From: Acidimicrobiia bacterium
GTDB taxonomy: Bacteria > Actinomycetota > Acidimicrobiia > Acidimicrobiales > MedAcidi-G1
NCBI GenBank assembly: GCA_012959995.1
Contig: DUCC01000010.1
Span: 60,091 to 124,090 of the forward strand
Length of the DNA stretch: 64,000 bases
Direction: 5' to 3'
This document shows, piece by piece, positions 54,835-63,359 of the stretch (position 1 is its first letter; every line of letters starts with the position of its first letter). A model generated the notes under the pieces. The model was not told where the DNA came from and made no database searches. It was given only the letters and a program-made list of their open reading frames with translations. The translations under genes and the position numbers were made by a program.

Positions 54835-56001
54835 CTAGTGTGCCAGCCCTGCTAAACGTTCAACCGCTTCTTGGAGCACCTCGTCACGTTTGCAGTAGGC
54901 GAAACGCACTATGGGTTGACCTGCTTCGGGGTGGTCGTAGAAAACTTGGGTAGGTACCGCCACCACTCCGCACCGCTCGGGTAAGGCCCGGCAGAACTCC
55001 AGCCCGTCGCTATAGCCCAAGGGCCGCACATCGGCGGTGACGTAGTAGGTGCCGCCGGTGGGGTAAACGGTGAAACCAGCGGCGTTTAAGCCGTCAGAAA
55101 TCAGCTGGCGTTTGCTTTCTAGGCTTGCCGTGAGGTCGTGATAAAAATCGTCGTCCAGGGTTAGGGCCTCAGCAATAGCTACTTGAAAAGGTGCGCCGCT
55201 GGTAAACGAAAGGTGCTGTTTTACGGCATGCACGGCGTTGACCAAATCTTTAGGACCGTGACACCACCCCACCTTCCAACCGGTGGCCGAAAAAGTTTTT
55301 CCACATGACGAAATAGTTAGGGTGCGCTCGGCCATGCCCGGCAAAGTAGCGAGAGGAACGTGCTGGTGGCCGGCATACACCATGTGCTCGTATACCTCGT
55401 CGGTGACCACCAAGAGGTCGTGGTCGATGGCCAACTCAGCGATTTGGGCCAACTCGCCGGCGTGAAATACTTTGCCGGTGGGGTTATGCGGGGTGTTGAG
55501 CAAAATCATTTTGGTGCGTGGCCCCACGGCGGCCGCTAACTCTGCTGGGTCGAAAGAATAATCAGGAGCACGCAAGGTAACCGGACGACGCACCGCACCC
55601 GCCAAAGCAATACCGGCGGCGTAAAGGTCAAAGTAGGGCTCAAAAACCACCACCTCATCACCTTGTTCCAACAAAGCCAAAAAGGCGGAAGCGAGCGACT
55701 CGGAGGCTCCAGTAGAGATCACCACGTTTTCGGGGTCCACACTTTGACCGTAGAACCGTTGTTGATGGTCGGCCACCGCTTGACGCAGCGAGGCGATACC
55801 TCGGTCGGGCGGGTACTGATTGTGGCCCTCACGAATGGCCGTGACCGCTGACTCTAAAACCTCTAACGGGCCATCGGTGTCGGGGAAACCTTGGCCCAAA
55901 TTGATGGCTCCGGAGCGGACCGCCAACGCCGACATTTCACCAAAAATAGAAAACCGGTGATCCTGCATCCGGGCTACCAGATGCGGGTTGGGGGCATCCA
56001 T
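54835..56001 (-). CDS. Class I PLP aminotransferase (methionine/glutamine-type, YbdL-like)
   Basis: Fold-type I aminotransferase, 388 aa. It shows NLGQGFPDTDGP, QYPPDRGIASLRQAVADH, VISTGASESLASAFLALL, NTPHNPTGKVF, DEVYEHMVY and the PLP lysine in SSCGKTFSATGWKVGW. FPDTDGP and the AHQ-type pattern place it near kynurenine-oxoglutarate / methionine transaminases (KAT/YbdL). With the adjacent omega-amidase it probably does glutamine-dependent transamination in methionine salvage (inference). It lies 5 bp after the molybdenum hydroxylase gene. Confidence 0.9.
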   Translation of the reverse strand: MDAPNPHLVARMQDHRFSIFGEMSALAVRSGAINLGQGFPDTDGPLEVLESAVTAIREGHNQYPPDRGIASLRQAVADHQQRFYGQSVDPENVVISTGASESLASAFLALLEQGDEVVVFEPYFDLYAAGIALAGAVRRPVTLRAPDYSFDPAELAAAVGPRTKMILLNTPHNPTGKVFHAGELAQIAELAIDHDLLVVTDEVYEHMVYAGHQHVPLATLPGMAERTLTISSCGKTFSATGWKVGWCHGPKDLVNAVHAVKQHLSFTSGAPFQVAIAEALTLDDDFYHDLTASLESKRQLISDGLNAAGFTVYPTGGTYYVTADVRPLGYSDGLEFCRALPERCGVVAVPTQVFYDHPEAGQPIVRFAYCKRDEVLQEAVERLAGLAH

Positions 56002-56006
56002 AGGTT

Positions 56007-58271
56007 TTAGACTGCTTGAAGAGCGGTCCAGATTTTCTCTGGGGTGAGCGGCATATCTAAGTGCAATATCCCTTGCCGCGCCAAAGCGTCGATGATGGCG
56101 CTTTGCACCGCTGCGGTAGAGCCGATAGAGCCCGACTCGCCGATTCCTTTGGCCCCCAAGGGGTTGCTGGGTGAGGGTGTTTCGGTGAATGACCGTTCGT
56201 AAGACGGCAACTCCATAGCCGAAATAGCGGTGTAGTCGGCCAAGTTGGTGGTTTGGGGATTGCCGTCTTCGTCGTAGCGGAACTCCTCCAACAAGGCTTG
56301 AGCAACCCCTTGGGCTAAGCCCCCGTGTATTTGCCCGGCGGCCAACAAAGGGTTGATGATGATCCCCGAGTCATCTACGGCAATGATGCGTTCAATGGTG
56401 GCTTTACCGGTTTCGGTGTCTACTTCGGCTACCACAATGTGGGTGCCGAAGGGGAAGGTGGCGCCGTCTTGTGAGAAGTCAGAAAGCCCGGCCAACGGGT
56501 CGGCGGCTGCTTCGGCTACCTGCACCCAAGAACGACCCACCGCCGGGGTGCCGGCCACATGAAACTCTGCCGTGCCTTTATCAAAAACAATGTCGGCCGG
56601 TGCGGCTTCTAAAAGGTCGGCTGCTGTTTGACGCGCTAGGTCAATGAGTTTGTCTGATGCATCAGCCATGGCCGAGCCGGCCAGTTGCACAGAACGCGAA
56701 CCACCAGTGGTTTCGCCGCTGGGCACTACATCGGTGTCGCCGTGGAAAACTTCCACTTCGTCAAAGTCAAGGCCAAGTTTGTCAGCCACGATCATGGCCC
56801 AGGTGGTGACGTGACCGGTGCCGATGGGGGTCGACCCGGTAGTGGCCAGCACGGTGCCGTCGGCTTTAAGAGCCACCTCGCCGTATTCGCTGCCCCCGAA
56901 CCCGGTGATTTCTACGTAGGTAGCCACGCCGATGCCCAGTTGTTTAACATCGCCGGCGTCTCGGCGACGCTGTTGCTCAGACCGCAGTCCGGCATAGTCG
57001 GCAGCTTCAAGAGCGGCATCAAACGCTCGTTCGTATTCGCCACTGTCGTACACCGTGCCCGTTTTGGTGGTGAAAGGGAAAGCCTCGGGAGCCACGAAGT
57101 TAATGCGTCGCACTTCGGCGGGGTCCATGCCGACTTCCGCAGCAAAAAGGTCTACCGCTCGCTCAATAGCGGCGGTAGCTTCGGGGCGGCCGGCCCCTCG
57201 GTAAGCACAGGTAGGGGCGGTGTTGGTAACCAGCGATTTGAATTCGCATTCCACCCGGTCTATGTCGTACACCCCGCAGGCCATTTGACGAGTGAACTCT
57301 GGCAAAAAGGCCCCCCATTTGGGGTAGGCCCCGCTGTCTTGTAGCACTTCAAGGCGGAAAGCTTGGATGCGACCGTCGCTGGTGCCGGCCATGGTGACCT
57401 TTTGGTCTTGGGCTCGGCCGTGCACATAGCCAATAAGGTTTTCGGTACGGGTTTCGGTCCAACGCACGGGGCGTTCCATCAAGCGGGCCAGGTGGGCCAC
57501 CATGATTTCTTCTTCGGAGGCCATACCTTTGGCACCGAAACCGCCGCCGATGTCTTTGATAAGAACTCGTACTTGTTCTGGTTCAAGGCCTAGCGTGCCG
57601 ACTATTGCTCCGCGAAAATCGTGGGCTCCTTGTGCAGAAGCCCAACAGGTCATGCGCCCGTCTTCCCACTTGGCGGCCGCCACCCGGGGCTCAATAGATA
57701 CCGGGGCTACCCGGGAGTTCACTACGTCTTGGCTAATCACCACGTCGTAGTCGCTGAAGTCAATGGGGTCGTCCACTTTGTTGGCAAAGGCAACGTTGTT
57801 TTCTAAAGACTCAAAAAGGAGGGTGTGGCCGGCCAAAGCATTATTGAGCCCGACTACTGCGGTGAGCGGTTCAATATCGGCCCAAATGGTTTCTGCGGCG
57901 TCGGCGGCTTGGGCCACTGTTTCGGCTACTACCACGGCGAGCGGCTCACCCACAAAACGTACTTTTCCGTGGGCTAAAAATGGTCGGGCCATTTCTTTAG
58001 GGTAAAAAGGCATGGGGCAAGGTCGGTCGTCGAGGCCCAGGTCGGCGGCGGTGTAGACAGCCACCACGCCAGGCATGGTGCGGGCTTGGTCGATGTCTAT
58101 TGACAGAATCTCTCCGTGAGCAGCGGTGGAGCGCACAAAATGGCAGTGCAGGGCACCGTCAAGTTTTTGGTTACCTACGTAGCCCCCTTGGCCTTGCACC
58201 AAGGCGTTGTCTTCGCGGCGTAGTACCGGGTTGCCTAAAATTGAGGTTGAGGTCTGTCCTGGTTGTTGCAT
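56007..58271 (-). CDS. Molybdenum hydroxylase large subunit (xanthine dehydrogenase / CoxL-like)
   Basis: Molybdopterin-binding large subunit, 754 aa. It shows NPVLRREDNALVQGQGGYV, KDIGGGFGAKGMASEEE, the active-site loop TCAYRGAGRPEATAAIE, TGSTPIGTGHVTTWAMI, GETTGGSRSVQLAGSAM and the catalytic Glu region GAKGIGESGSIGSTAAVQSA. AYRGAGR rather than AYRCSFR argues against a true form I CO dehydrogenase; an aldehyde- or aromatic-type hydroxylase is more likely. FAD and 2Fe-2S subunit genes are not adjacent. GGAG of the ribosome site overlaps the end of the acyl-CoA dehydrogenase gene. Confidence 0.9.
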   Translation of the reverse strand: MQQPGQTSTSILGNPVLRREDNALVQGQGGYVGNQKLDGALHCHFVRSTAAHGEILSIDIDQARTMPGVVAVYTAADLGLDDRPCPMPFYPKEMARPFLAHGKVRFVGEPLAVVVAETVAQAADAAETIWADIEPLTAVVGLNNALAGHTLLFESLENNVAFANKVDDPIDFSDYDVVISQDVVNSRVAPVSIEPRVAAAKWEDGRMTCWASAQGAHDFRGAIVGTLGLEPEQVRVLIKDIGGGFGAKGMASEEEIMVAHLARLMERPVRWTETRTENLIGYVHGRAQDQKVTMAGTSDGRIQAFRLEVLQDSGAYPKWGAFLPEFTRQMACGVYDIDRVECEFKSLVTNTAPTCAYRGAGRPEATAAIERAVDLFAAEVGMDPAEVRRINFVAPEAFPFTTKTGTVYDSGEYERAFDAALEAADYAGLRSEQQRRRDAGDVKQLGIGVATYVEITGFGGSEYGEVALKADGTVLATTGSTPIGTGHVTTWAMIVADKLGLDFDEVEVFHGDTDVVPSGETTGGSRSVQLAGSAMADASDKLIDLARQTAADLLEAAPADIVFDKGTAEFHVAGTPAVGRSWVQVAEAAADPLAGLSDFSQDGATFPFGTHIVVAEVDTETGKATIERIIAVDDSGIIINPLLAAGQIHGGLAQGVAQALLEEFRYDEDGNPQTTNLADYTAISAMELPSYERSFTETPSPSNPLGAKGIGESGSIGSTAAVQSAIIDALARQGILHLDMPLTPEKIWTALQAV

Positions 58272-58273
58272 TT

Positions 58274-59431
58274 TTACTCCACGGGGTAGCGGTCAAGTAG
58301 TTTGCGGGCGATGACCATTTTTTGTATTTCGCTGGTTCCTTCACCGATGATCATGAGCGGGGTGTCACGAAAGTATCTTTCCACGGGAAACTCCGTGGTG
58401 TAGCCATTGCCGCCATGAATGCGCAAAGCATCGGTAGCAATTTCAAAAGCAGCCTCCGAAGCGAACAGTTTGGCCATGCCGGCTTCCATATCTACTCGCT
58501 CACCGGCGTCGGCTCGGGCGGCAGCGTCGTAGGTCATTAAACGGGCGGCTTGCAGTTTGGTGGCCATTTCGGCCAACTTAAAAGAAATGGCTTGATGCTT
58601 AAATATCGGCTTGCCAAAGGTTTCTCGTTGCTGAGCGTAAGCCATGGCCGCCTCAAACGAGGCTTGGGCTACCCCCACGGCGCGGGCGGCCACGTTGATG
58701 CGACCCAGTTCTAAAGCAGAGAGTGCGTATTGTTGACCGTGGCCGATGCCTTGGTCGCCGCCTAAGACGTTGGCGTTAGGCACCTTGTGGTCCACGTAAG
58801 ACATTTCCACGGTTTCGATGCCTCGGTAACCCAGTTTGTTTATTTTTTTCGAAGCGGTGATGCCTTCGAAGGTTTCGCCGGGTTTTTTTTCTACTAAAAA
58901 ACAGGTGATGCGGTCGTCGGGAGTGCGAGCCAGCAACATGACCAGCGAGGCCCGTACCCCGTTGGTTACCCACATTTTGGTGCCGTTGATGACCCATTCG
59001 TCGCCGTCAAGTTGGGCTTTGCAGCGCAGAGCCCCGGTGTCTGAGCCGGCGTCTGGTTCAGAGAGTGAGAAAGCAGCCCGGAAAGAACCATCAATCATAC
59101 GAGGCAAGAAGCGTTGTTTTTGTTCTTCGGTGCCAAAACGAGCCAGCATGGTGGCGGCAATTTTGTGGGTGTTTAAAATGCCGGCTAGCGACATGTAGCC
59201 CCGGGAGAGTTCTTCAATGATCCGGGTGTAGGTGGTGATGTCTAAACCCAAGCCCCCGTATTCTTCGGCAATGGTGGCGCCAAACAAACCAAACTCGCAC
59301 ATTTGGTCGAACATGGCTTGGGGAAACTCATCGCTTTGTTCAAACTCGTCCACATGAGGGATTACGTCACGATTCACCCAATCGCGGATGGTGTCTATCA
59401 GTTGGTCAGCTAGTGCTTGGTCGGTGGCCAT
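58274..59431 (-). CDS. Acyl-CoA dehydrogenase
   Basis: FAD-dependent acyl-CoA dehydrogenase, 385 aa, introducing a 2,3 double bond. Motifs: FGATIAEEYGGLGLD, AAFSLSEPDAGSDTGALRC, WVINGTKMWVTNGVRA, ALRIHGGNGYTTEFPVERYFRD (catalytic Glu region) and IGEGTSEIQKMVIARKLL. The start ATG has GAGGA 5 nt upstream. It sits between the PrdB-like gene and the molybdenum hydroxylase in a close-packed operon. The chain-length preference is not readable. Confidence 0.94.
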   Translation of the reverse strand: MATDQALADQLIDTIRDWVNRDVIPHVDEFEQSDEFPQAMFDQMCEFGLFGATIAEEYGGLGLDITTYTRIIEELSRGYMSLAGILNTHKIAATMLARFGTEEQKQRFLPRMIDGSFRAAFSLSEPDAGSDTGALRCKAQLDGDEWVINGTKMWVTNGVRASLVMLLARTPDDRITCFLVEKKPGETFEGITASKKINKLGYRGIETVEMSYVDHKVPNANVLGGDQGIGHGQQYALSALELGRINVAARAVGVAQASFEAAMAYAQQRETFGKPIFKHQAISFKLAEMATKLQAARLMTYDAAARADAGERVDMEAGMAKLFASEAAFEIATDALRIHGGNGYTTEFPVERYFRDTPLMIIGEGTSEIQKMVIARKLLDRYPVE

Positions 59432-59457
59432 GAAATCCTCAGTTAGTTACCCAAAGA

Positions 59458-60645
59458 CTAGCGGTCATCACCCGCACCATTGTCAAGGTCTTGGTGTTGA
59501 GTGAGCGGCAACAGATAATACCAAAAGTAAAAGCCAGCTTTTTGTTCTTTTAAAGCCATCCGGGCTCGTTGTAGTACTTCCCCGCCTCGGGTGTTGTTTA
59601 CAAACCATGATTCGGCTTGCCGGGCCCCCGGAACCCCGTCATTGAGGGCTAAAGCAGCTTCTTCGTAGAAGTTGCGAATGTCGGCTGCCACCTTGGTGGG
59701 GTCACCCGGCAAACCCACTTCTTTCCAATCTTCGCCGCCGGCAATGCGGGTAAAAAGCGCCAACATTTCTGGCACTTGTTCCGCTTTAACCACCTTGCCT
59801 ACCGTGGTGCGGCCATAGATTTCGTTAGCTCGCCGCCAGGCTGGCAAAAGCCCTTTTGCTTCGGCTTGAGCTGGGGGCAAATTGCTGGTATCGGCCGGCG
59901 GAATGGCGCACGACAACGGTGCATCGGCATCATCAATAATCTCTTCGGGGTAGTCCACCAAAACCGGGCCTTCGGGAGCCTCCAATAAAGCAAAAGCGGC
60001 ATCAATTACTTTGCGTTGAAACTCGGGGTCACCGGGACGACCCAGCGGGCGTCCCAACGGAAACTCGCAATGCAAGGCCCGCGGCGGTTGCGTTATTTCA
60101 ACTTGTTGACGAATGAGCGACAAGGTCACGGTGGCCATACCGGCTTGTTCTAAAACGGAAGCGAGCGTACCCACGGTACGCGTGCACAACGGTCAAACCG
60201 GGGTGAGTAGCACCAAGTCCACGTCGTCGTCGAGTAAAGCTTTAGCGGCCGCTGGGCCAGTGTCGAGGCGAATGGTTTCTAACGTGTGGTCTATTTGTGC
60301 CCCCATAAACGAAACATGTACATCAGCCACTGAGCCGATAACCCCCTCGGCGGCCATTTCGTCAAGGCGGTCCAACGGCAACACCACGTTGGGGTCCACT
60401 ACCCAACCAATGCGGTCAAAGTTGGGGCTGAAATGGGCCAAAGTAAAATCTCGCCGATCACCAGGCAACAAAGTAAAGGCCTGGTCGCCGGGGTTCCAAT
60501 CGGCGTTGTTGTCTACGGTCAAGCCCGCCGTGGTCACCACAGCCACCCGACATTCGCTTAAAGGTTTCGGCGTTACCCACGGTTTGTCTTCAAAGGTGTA
60601 GCCCTCAAGTTGGGATAATTCGTCACGTACTTGTTGGTCGCTCAT
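59458..60645 (-). CDS. PrdB/GrdB-family reductase protein, probable selenoprotein (in-frame UGA)
   Basis: One gene of 395 codons read through a UGA at 60195-60193. The first 150 residues match the selenoprotein-B family of D-proline/glycine/sarcosine/betaine reductases (PWVTPKPLSECRVAVVTTAGL, DRRDFTLAHFSPNFDR, then VDLVLLTPV). The UGA is residue 151, followed by PLCTRTVGTLASVLEQAGM with Cys154, giving U-x-x-C; in PrdB the Sec is near residue 152. The frame goes on unbroken through LHCEFPLGRPLGRPGDPEFQ. After about residue 245 comes a C-terminal domain of roughly 150 aa (LLPAWRRANEIYGRT onward) that I do not recognise. A hairpin follows the UGA. An ordinary caller gives two ORFs, 60193-60645 and 59458-60189. 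The substrate is unknown. Confidence 0.88.
60165..60195 (-). promoter_or_regulatory. SECIS-like element of the PrdB-like gene (UGA plus hairpin)
   Basis: The UGA at 60195-60193 is followed after 11 nt by the perfect 17-nt hairpin GCGUACCGUGGGUACGC (60181-60165): a 7-bp stem with loop GUG, or 6 bp with loop CGUGG. Both the 11-nt spacing and the 17-nt size match the upper SECIS hairpin of E. coli fdhF. A bulged U, seen in E. coli, is absent. Confidence 0.78.
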
Positions 60646-60724
60646 GGAGGCATCTTTACACCCGACCCGTACCTTTGGCTACTTGGGCTTGGGAGTAAGC
60701 CGAGCCGTGTGTCATGCTCATCGG

Positions 60725-61171
60725 GTGACTCGTCCTGCCGCCCCGTATGTCAAAAAAGAGTACGTAACTTTTGTAGTGGAACGCCAGATCGCGGCCACCC
60801 GGTCGGTGGCTTGGAAAACCATGCTGGACCTCATGGTGGCCGGCACCGGTGGCTACACGCAAGAAGGCCACCCGGCTCCCCATGGATTGGGTGCCACCTT
60901 TGATTTTTCTTTAGGCGGCTTAGACCTTCACGAAGAGGTTATTTCCTACGAACCGCCATGGCGACGGGTCTATAAACTCACCGGGGCACCGGTAGCCCTC
61001 TACGAAGGCACTACCGCTTTTACCGAACAAGACAACGGCTGCCTTATGGCTTGGGCACTACTCATCGACCCTCTCCCCGAAGAAGCCAGCGATACTTTTA
61101 TCTCTACTGCACAGAAGTTCATCACAAAATTTTCTGACCAAATCAAAACTGCCGCAGAGGCAAGGAGTTAA
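60725..61171 (+). CDS. SRPBCC-fold protein
   Basis: A 148-aa START/Bet v1-like ligand-binding protein (polyketide cyclase/dehydrase type). It opens with FVVERQIAATRSVAWKTMLDLM and has the strand pattern GLDLHEEVISYEPPWRRVYKLTGAP, VALYEGTTAFTEQDNGCLMAWALLID, ending in the long C-terminal helix. The start GTG at 60725 has CATGCT 6 nt upstream; the earlier ATG of the open frame would overlap the divergent gene. It lies 5 bp before an LLM oxidoreductase, its likely partner. Function is unknown. Confidence 0.8.
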   Translation: MTRPAAPYVKKEYVTFVVERQIAATRSVAWKTMLDLMVAGTGGYTQEGHPAPHGLGATFDFSLGGLDLHEEVISYEPPWRRVYKLTGAPVALYEGTTAFTEQDNGCLMAWALLIDPLPEEASDTFISTAQKFITKFSDQIKTAAEARS

Positions 61172-61176
61172 CCACT

Positions 61177-62085
61177 ATGCGTATTTCATTGAATGCTTCA
61201 GCCCTTCTTTCTCCCCCCGACCTTGGCAAGATGCGTGACCACGCTGTCCAAGCAGCCGAAGAAGGTTTCGCCGGCTGGTGGGTGGCTCAAACCGGCCTCG
61301 TTGACGCGTTAACGCTTTTTACTTCGTTGGCCGGACAAACCGGTGAGATGGAACTCGGCACGGCGGTTATCCCTACTTACCCTCGGCACCCCACCATGTT
61401 GGCCGGGCAGGCCTTAACCACCCAAGCGGCCATGGGTGAACAGCCGCTGGTCTTAGGTATTGGTTTGTCGCACCGCCCGGTAGTGGAAGGCATGCTCGGT
61501 ATGTCTTTTGACAAGCCCATTCGTCACCTCATTGATTACCTTGAGGTGTTGAACCCGTTGTTAGAAACCGGAGCAGTCGACTACGACGGTGAAGCTTTTA
61601 CCGCACATATTGCTACGGAACGTCCCGGTGATGCCCCGTCGGTCATGGTGGCAGCTTTGGGAGAACAGGCCCTGAAGGTGGCCGGGAAACGCTCGGACGG
61701 CACCATTTTGTGGATGGTAGGGCCCAAAACTATTGCCGAACATATTGCCCCAATAATCAACCAGGCGGCCACTGATGCCGGCCGTTCAGCGCCCCGCATT
61801 ATGTGCAGCCTGCCGACCTGTGTCACCGACGACGAGGCCGAGGTGCGCCAGATGATGTCAGAAATGTTTGCTATCTACGGCCAGTTACCCAGTTACCGAG
61901 CCATGTTGGACCGTGAAGGAGCCGCCCAACCCGGCGACGTGGCCATTGTGGGCGACGAAGATTCGGTCACTGAACAACTAGATGCCTTAGCAGCAGCCGG
62001 CACCACCGACTTTGCTGCTTTAGAGTTCGGCCGCAACGACGGCGAAAACGCCCGCACCCGGGCACTGCTTAAAAGCCGACTTTAA
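61177..62085 (+). CDS. LLM-class (F420-dependent type) oxidoreductase
   Basis: Luciferase-like TIM barrel, 302 aa. It shows AVQAAEEGFAGWWVAQTG, ELGTAVIPTYPRHPTMLAGQAL, LGIGLSHRPVVEGMLGMSFDKP and DGTILWMVGPKTIAEH, typical of the F420-dependent subgroup in actinobacteria. AAGGAG lies just upstream of the ATG. It is coexpressed with the SRPBCC gene 5 bp upstream. The cofactor is assigned by family, the substrate is unknown. Confidence 0.88.
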   Translation: MRISLNASALLSPPDLGKMRDHAVQAAEEGFAGWWVAQTGLVDALTLFTSLAGQTGEMELGTAVIPTYPRHPTMLAGQALTTQAAMGEQPLVLGIGLSHRPVVEGMLGMSFDKPIRHLIDYLEVLNPLLETGAVDYDGEAFTAHIATERPGDAPSVMVAALGEQALKVAGKRSDGTILWMVGPKTIAEHIAPIINQAATDAGRSAPRIMCSLPTCVTDDEAEVRQMMSEMFAIYGQLPSYRAMLDREGAAQPGDVAIVGDEDSVTEQLDALAAAGTTDFAALEFGRNDGENARTRALLKSRL

Positions 62086-62100
62086 TAAGAAATAACCGGG

Positions 62101-63222
62101 TTAGCGGTTTTCTAACGCTTGGAGAGGGTCCACGAAGTCAAGGCCAAAGGTGTCGGCCACGGCACGGTCGGTTATTTGGCCACCGCATACGTTGAGTCCG
62201 TTCAACAAGTGGGCATCGGCTTGCAGAGCCGCGGTGGTGCCTTGGTCCGCCAGAGCCAAAGTGAAAGGCAAGGTGGCGTTAGAAAGCGCTTGGGTCGACG
62301 TGCGCGGAACACCGCCGGGCATGTTGGCTACGCAGTAATGCACTACGCCATCCACCACAAAAGTGGGTTCAAGGTGAGTGGTTGCTTTGGTGGTTTCAAA
62401 ACAGCCGCCTTGGTCAACGGCTACGTCAACCAGAACCGAACCGGGGCGCATGTGCGACAACATGGCTCGGGTAACCAAGCGAGGGGCTTTGGCGCCCTTA
62501 ACTAATACGGCACCCACTACTAAATCGGCGTCAAACACTGAGGCTTCGAGTTCGTCTTTGGTGGAGTACACAGTACGCACTCGACCGTTAAAGCGTTTGG
62601 CGAGGCCGTCGAGCACGGCCGGACTGCGATCTAAAACAGTAACGTCAGCGCCCAGGCCGACCGCCATTTCGGCGGCGTTTTCGCCTACCACGCCGCCTCC
62701 GATAACTACCACTTTGCCGGGGCGCACCCCAGGTACGCCACCGAGCAGCAGGCCTGCGCCGCCTTGGGTAGCTTCAAGAGCGTGGGCGCCGGCTTGGATA
62801 GCCATGCGACCGGCGATAGCCGACATGGGAGCCAAAAGGGGAAGTCGCCCAGCGTGATCAGTGACCGTTTCGTAAGCGATGCAGGTAGCGCCACTGTTAA
62901 TCAGGTCATCGGTTTGGGGGCGGTCAGCGGCCAAGTGCAGGTAAGTAAACAGCGTGTGGTGAGGCTTCAGCATGGCCCGTTCCACAGCTTGGGGTTCTTT
63001 TACCTTGACAATCATTTCGGCAGCATCAAAAACGGCTTCAGCGCCGTCAACAGTTTGTACACCAACTGCTTTGTAGTCGGCGTCGCTGAACCCAGCGCCT
63101 TCGCCGGCTCCGGTTTGAATGGTTACTTGGTGGCCTCGTGCGGTGAGTTCACCGGCGACTCCGGGGGTCATACCTACCCGGCGCTCTGCGGTTTTAATTT
63201 CTGCGGGGATACCGATATCCAT
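62101..63222 (-). CDS. ald: Alanine dehydrogenase
   Basis: NAD-dependent enzyme converting alanine to pyruvate and ammonium, 373 aa. It shows [21 protein letters not shown] at the start, [29 protein letters not shown] with the catalytic His, the Rossmann [19 protein letters not shown] and the [18 protein letters not shown] segment. The ATG has GGAG 6 nt upstream. It is divergent from an Lrp/AsnC regulator, as ald is from aldR in mycobacteria, so alanine-responsive control is likely. Confidence 0.96.
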   Translation of the reverse strand: MDIGIPAEIKTAERRVGMTPGVAGELTARGHQVTIQTGAGEGAGFSDADYKAVGVQTVDGAEAVFDAAEMIVKVKEPQAVERAMLKPHHTLFTYLHLAADRPQTDDLINSGATCIAYETVTDHAGRLPLLAPMSAIAGRMAIQAGAHALEATQGGAGLLLGGVPGVRPGKVVVIGGGVVGENAAEMAVGLGADVTVLDRSPAVLDGLAKRFNGRVRTVYSTKDELEASVFDADLVVGAVLVKGAKAPRLVTRAMLSHMRPGSVLVDVAVDQGGCFETTKATTHLEPTFVVDGVVHYCVANMPGGVPRTSTQALSNATLPFTLALADQGTTAALQADAHLLNGLNVCGGQITDRAVADTFGLDFVDPLQALENR

Positions 63223-63302
63223 GAAATGCTCCTTAAACAGGGGTACCTTTTGCGCCCAATAGACAAAGACTAAACCAAAAGCGACGCTTGACGATTGTGG
63301 AT

Positions 63303-63321
63303 ATAGTGCGATTCACGCTAT
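63303..63321. promoter_or_regulatory. Imperfect palindrome between ald and the Lrp-type gene
   Basis: ATAGTGCGATTCACGCTAT pairs at 7 of 9 positions around its centre. It lies in the divergent region between ald and the Lrp/AsnC gene. Size and A/T ends fit an Lrp-family site; assignment is inference. Confidence 0.4.
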
Positions 63322-63346
63322 TTAACGCAACTATCCATCAATAAGT

Positions 63347-63352
63347 TATGCT
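63347..63352 (+). promoter_or_regulatory. Leaderless-type -10 box of Lrp-type gene
   Basis: TATGCT, 7 nt before the ATG at 63360. It overlaps the alternative upstream ATG at 63348, which argues against that start. Confidence 0.45.
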
Positions 63353-63359
63353 CTGTTAT

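Noticed and set aside
60686..60701. Inverted repeat GGCTT-N6-AAGCC between the PrdB-like and SRPBCC genes.
   Set aside because: Arms are only 5 bp and could be chance; no regulator gene is adjacent.
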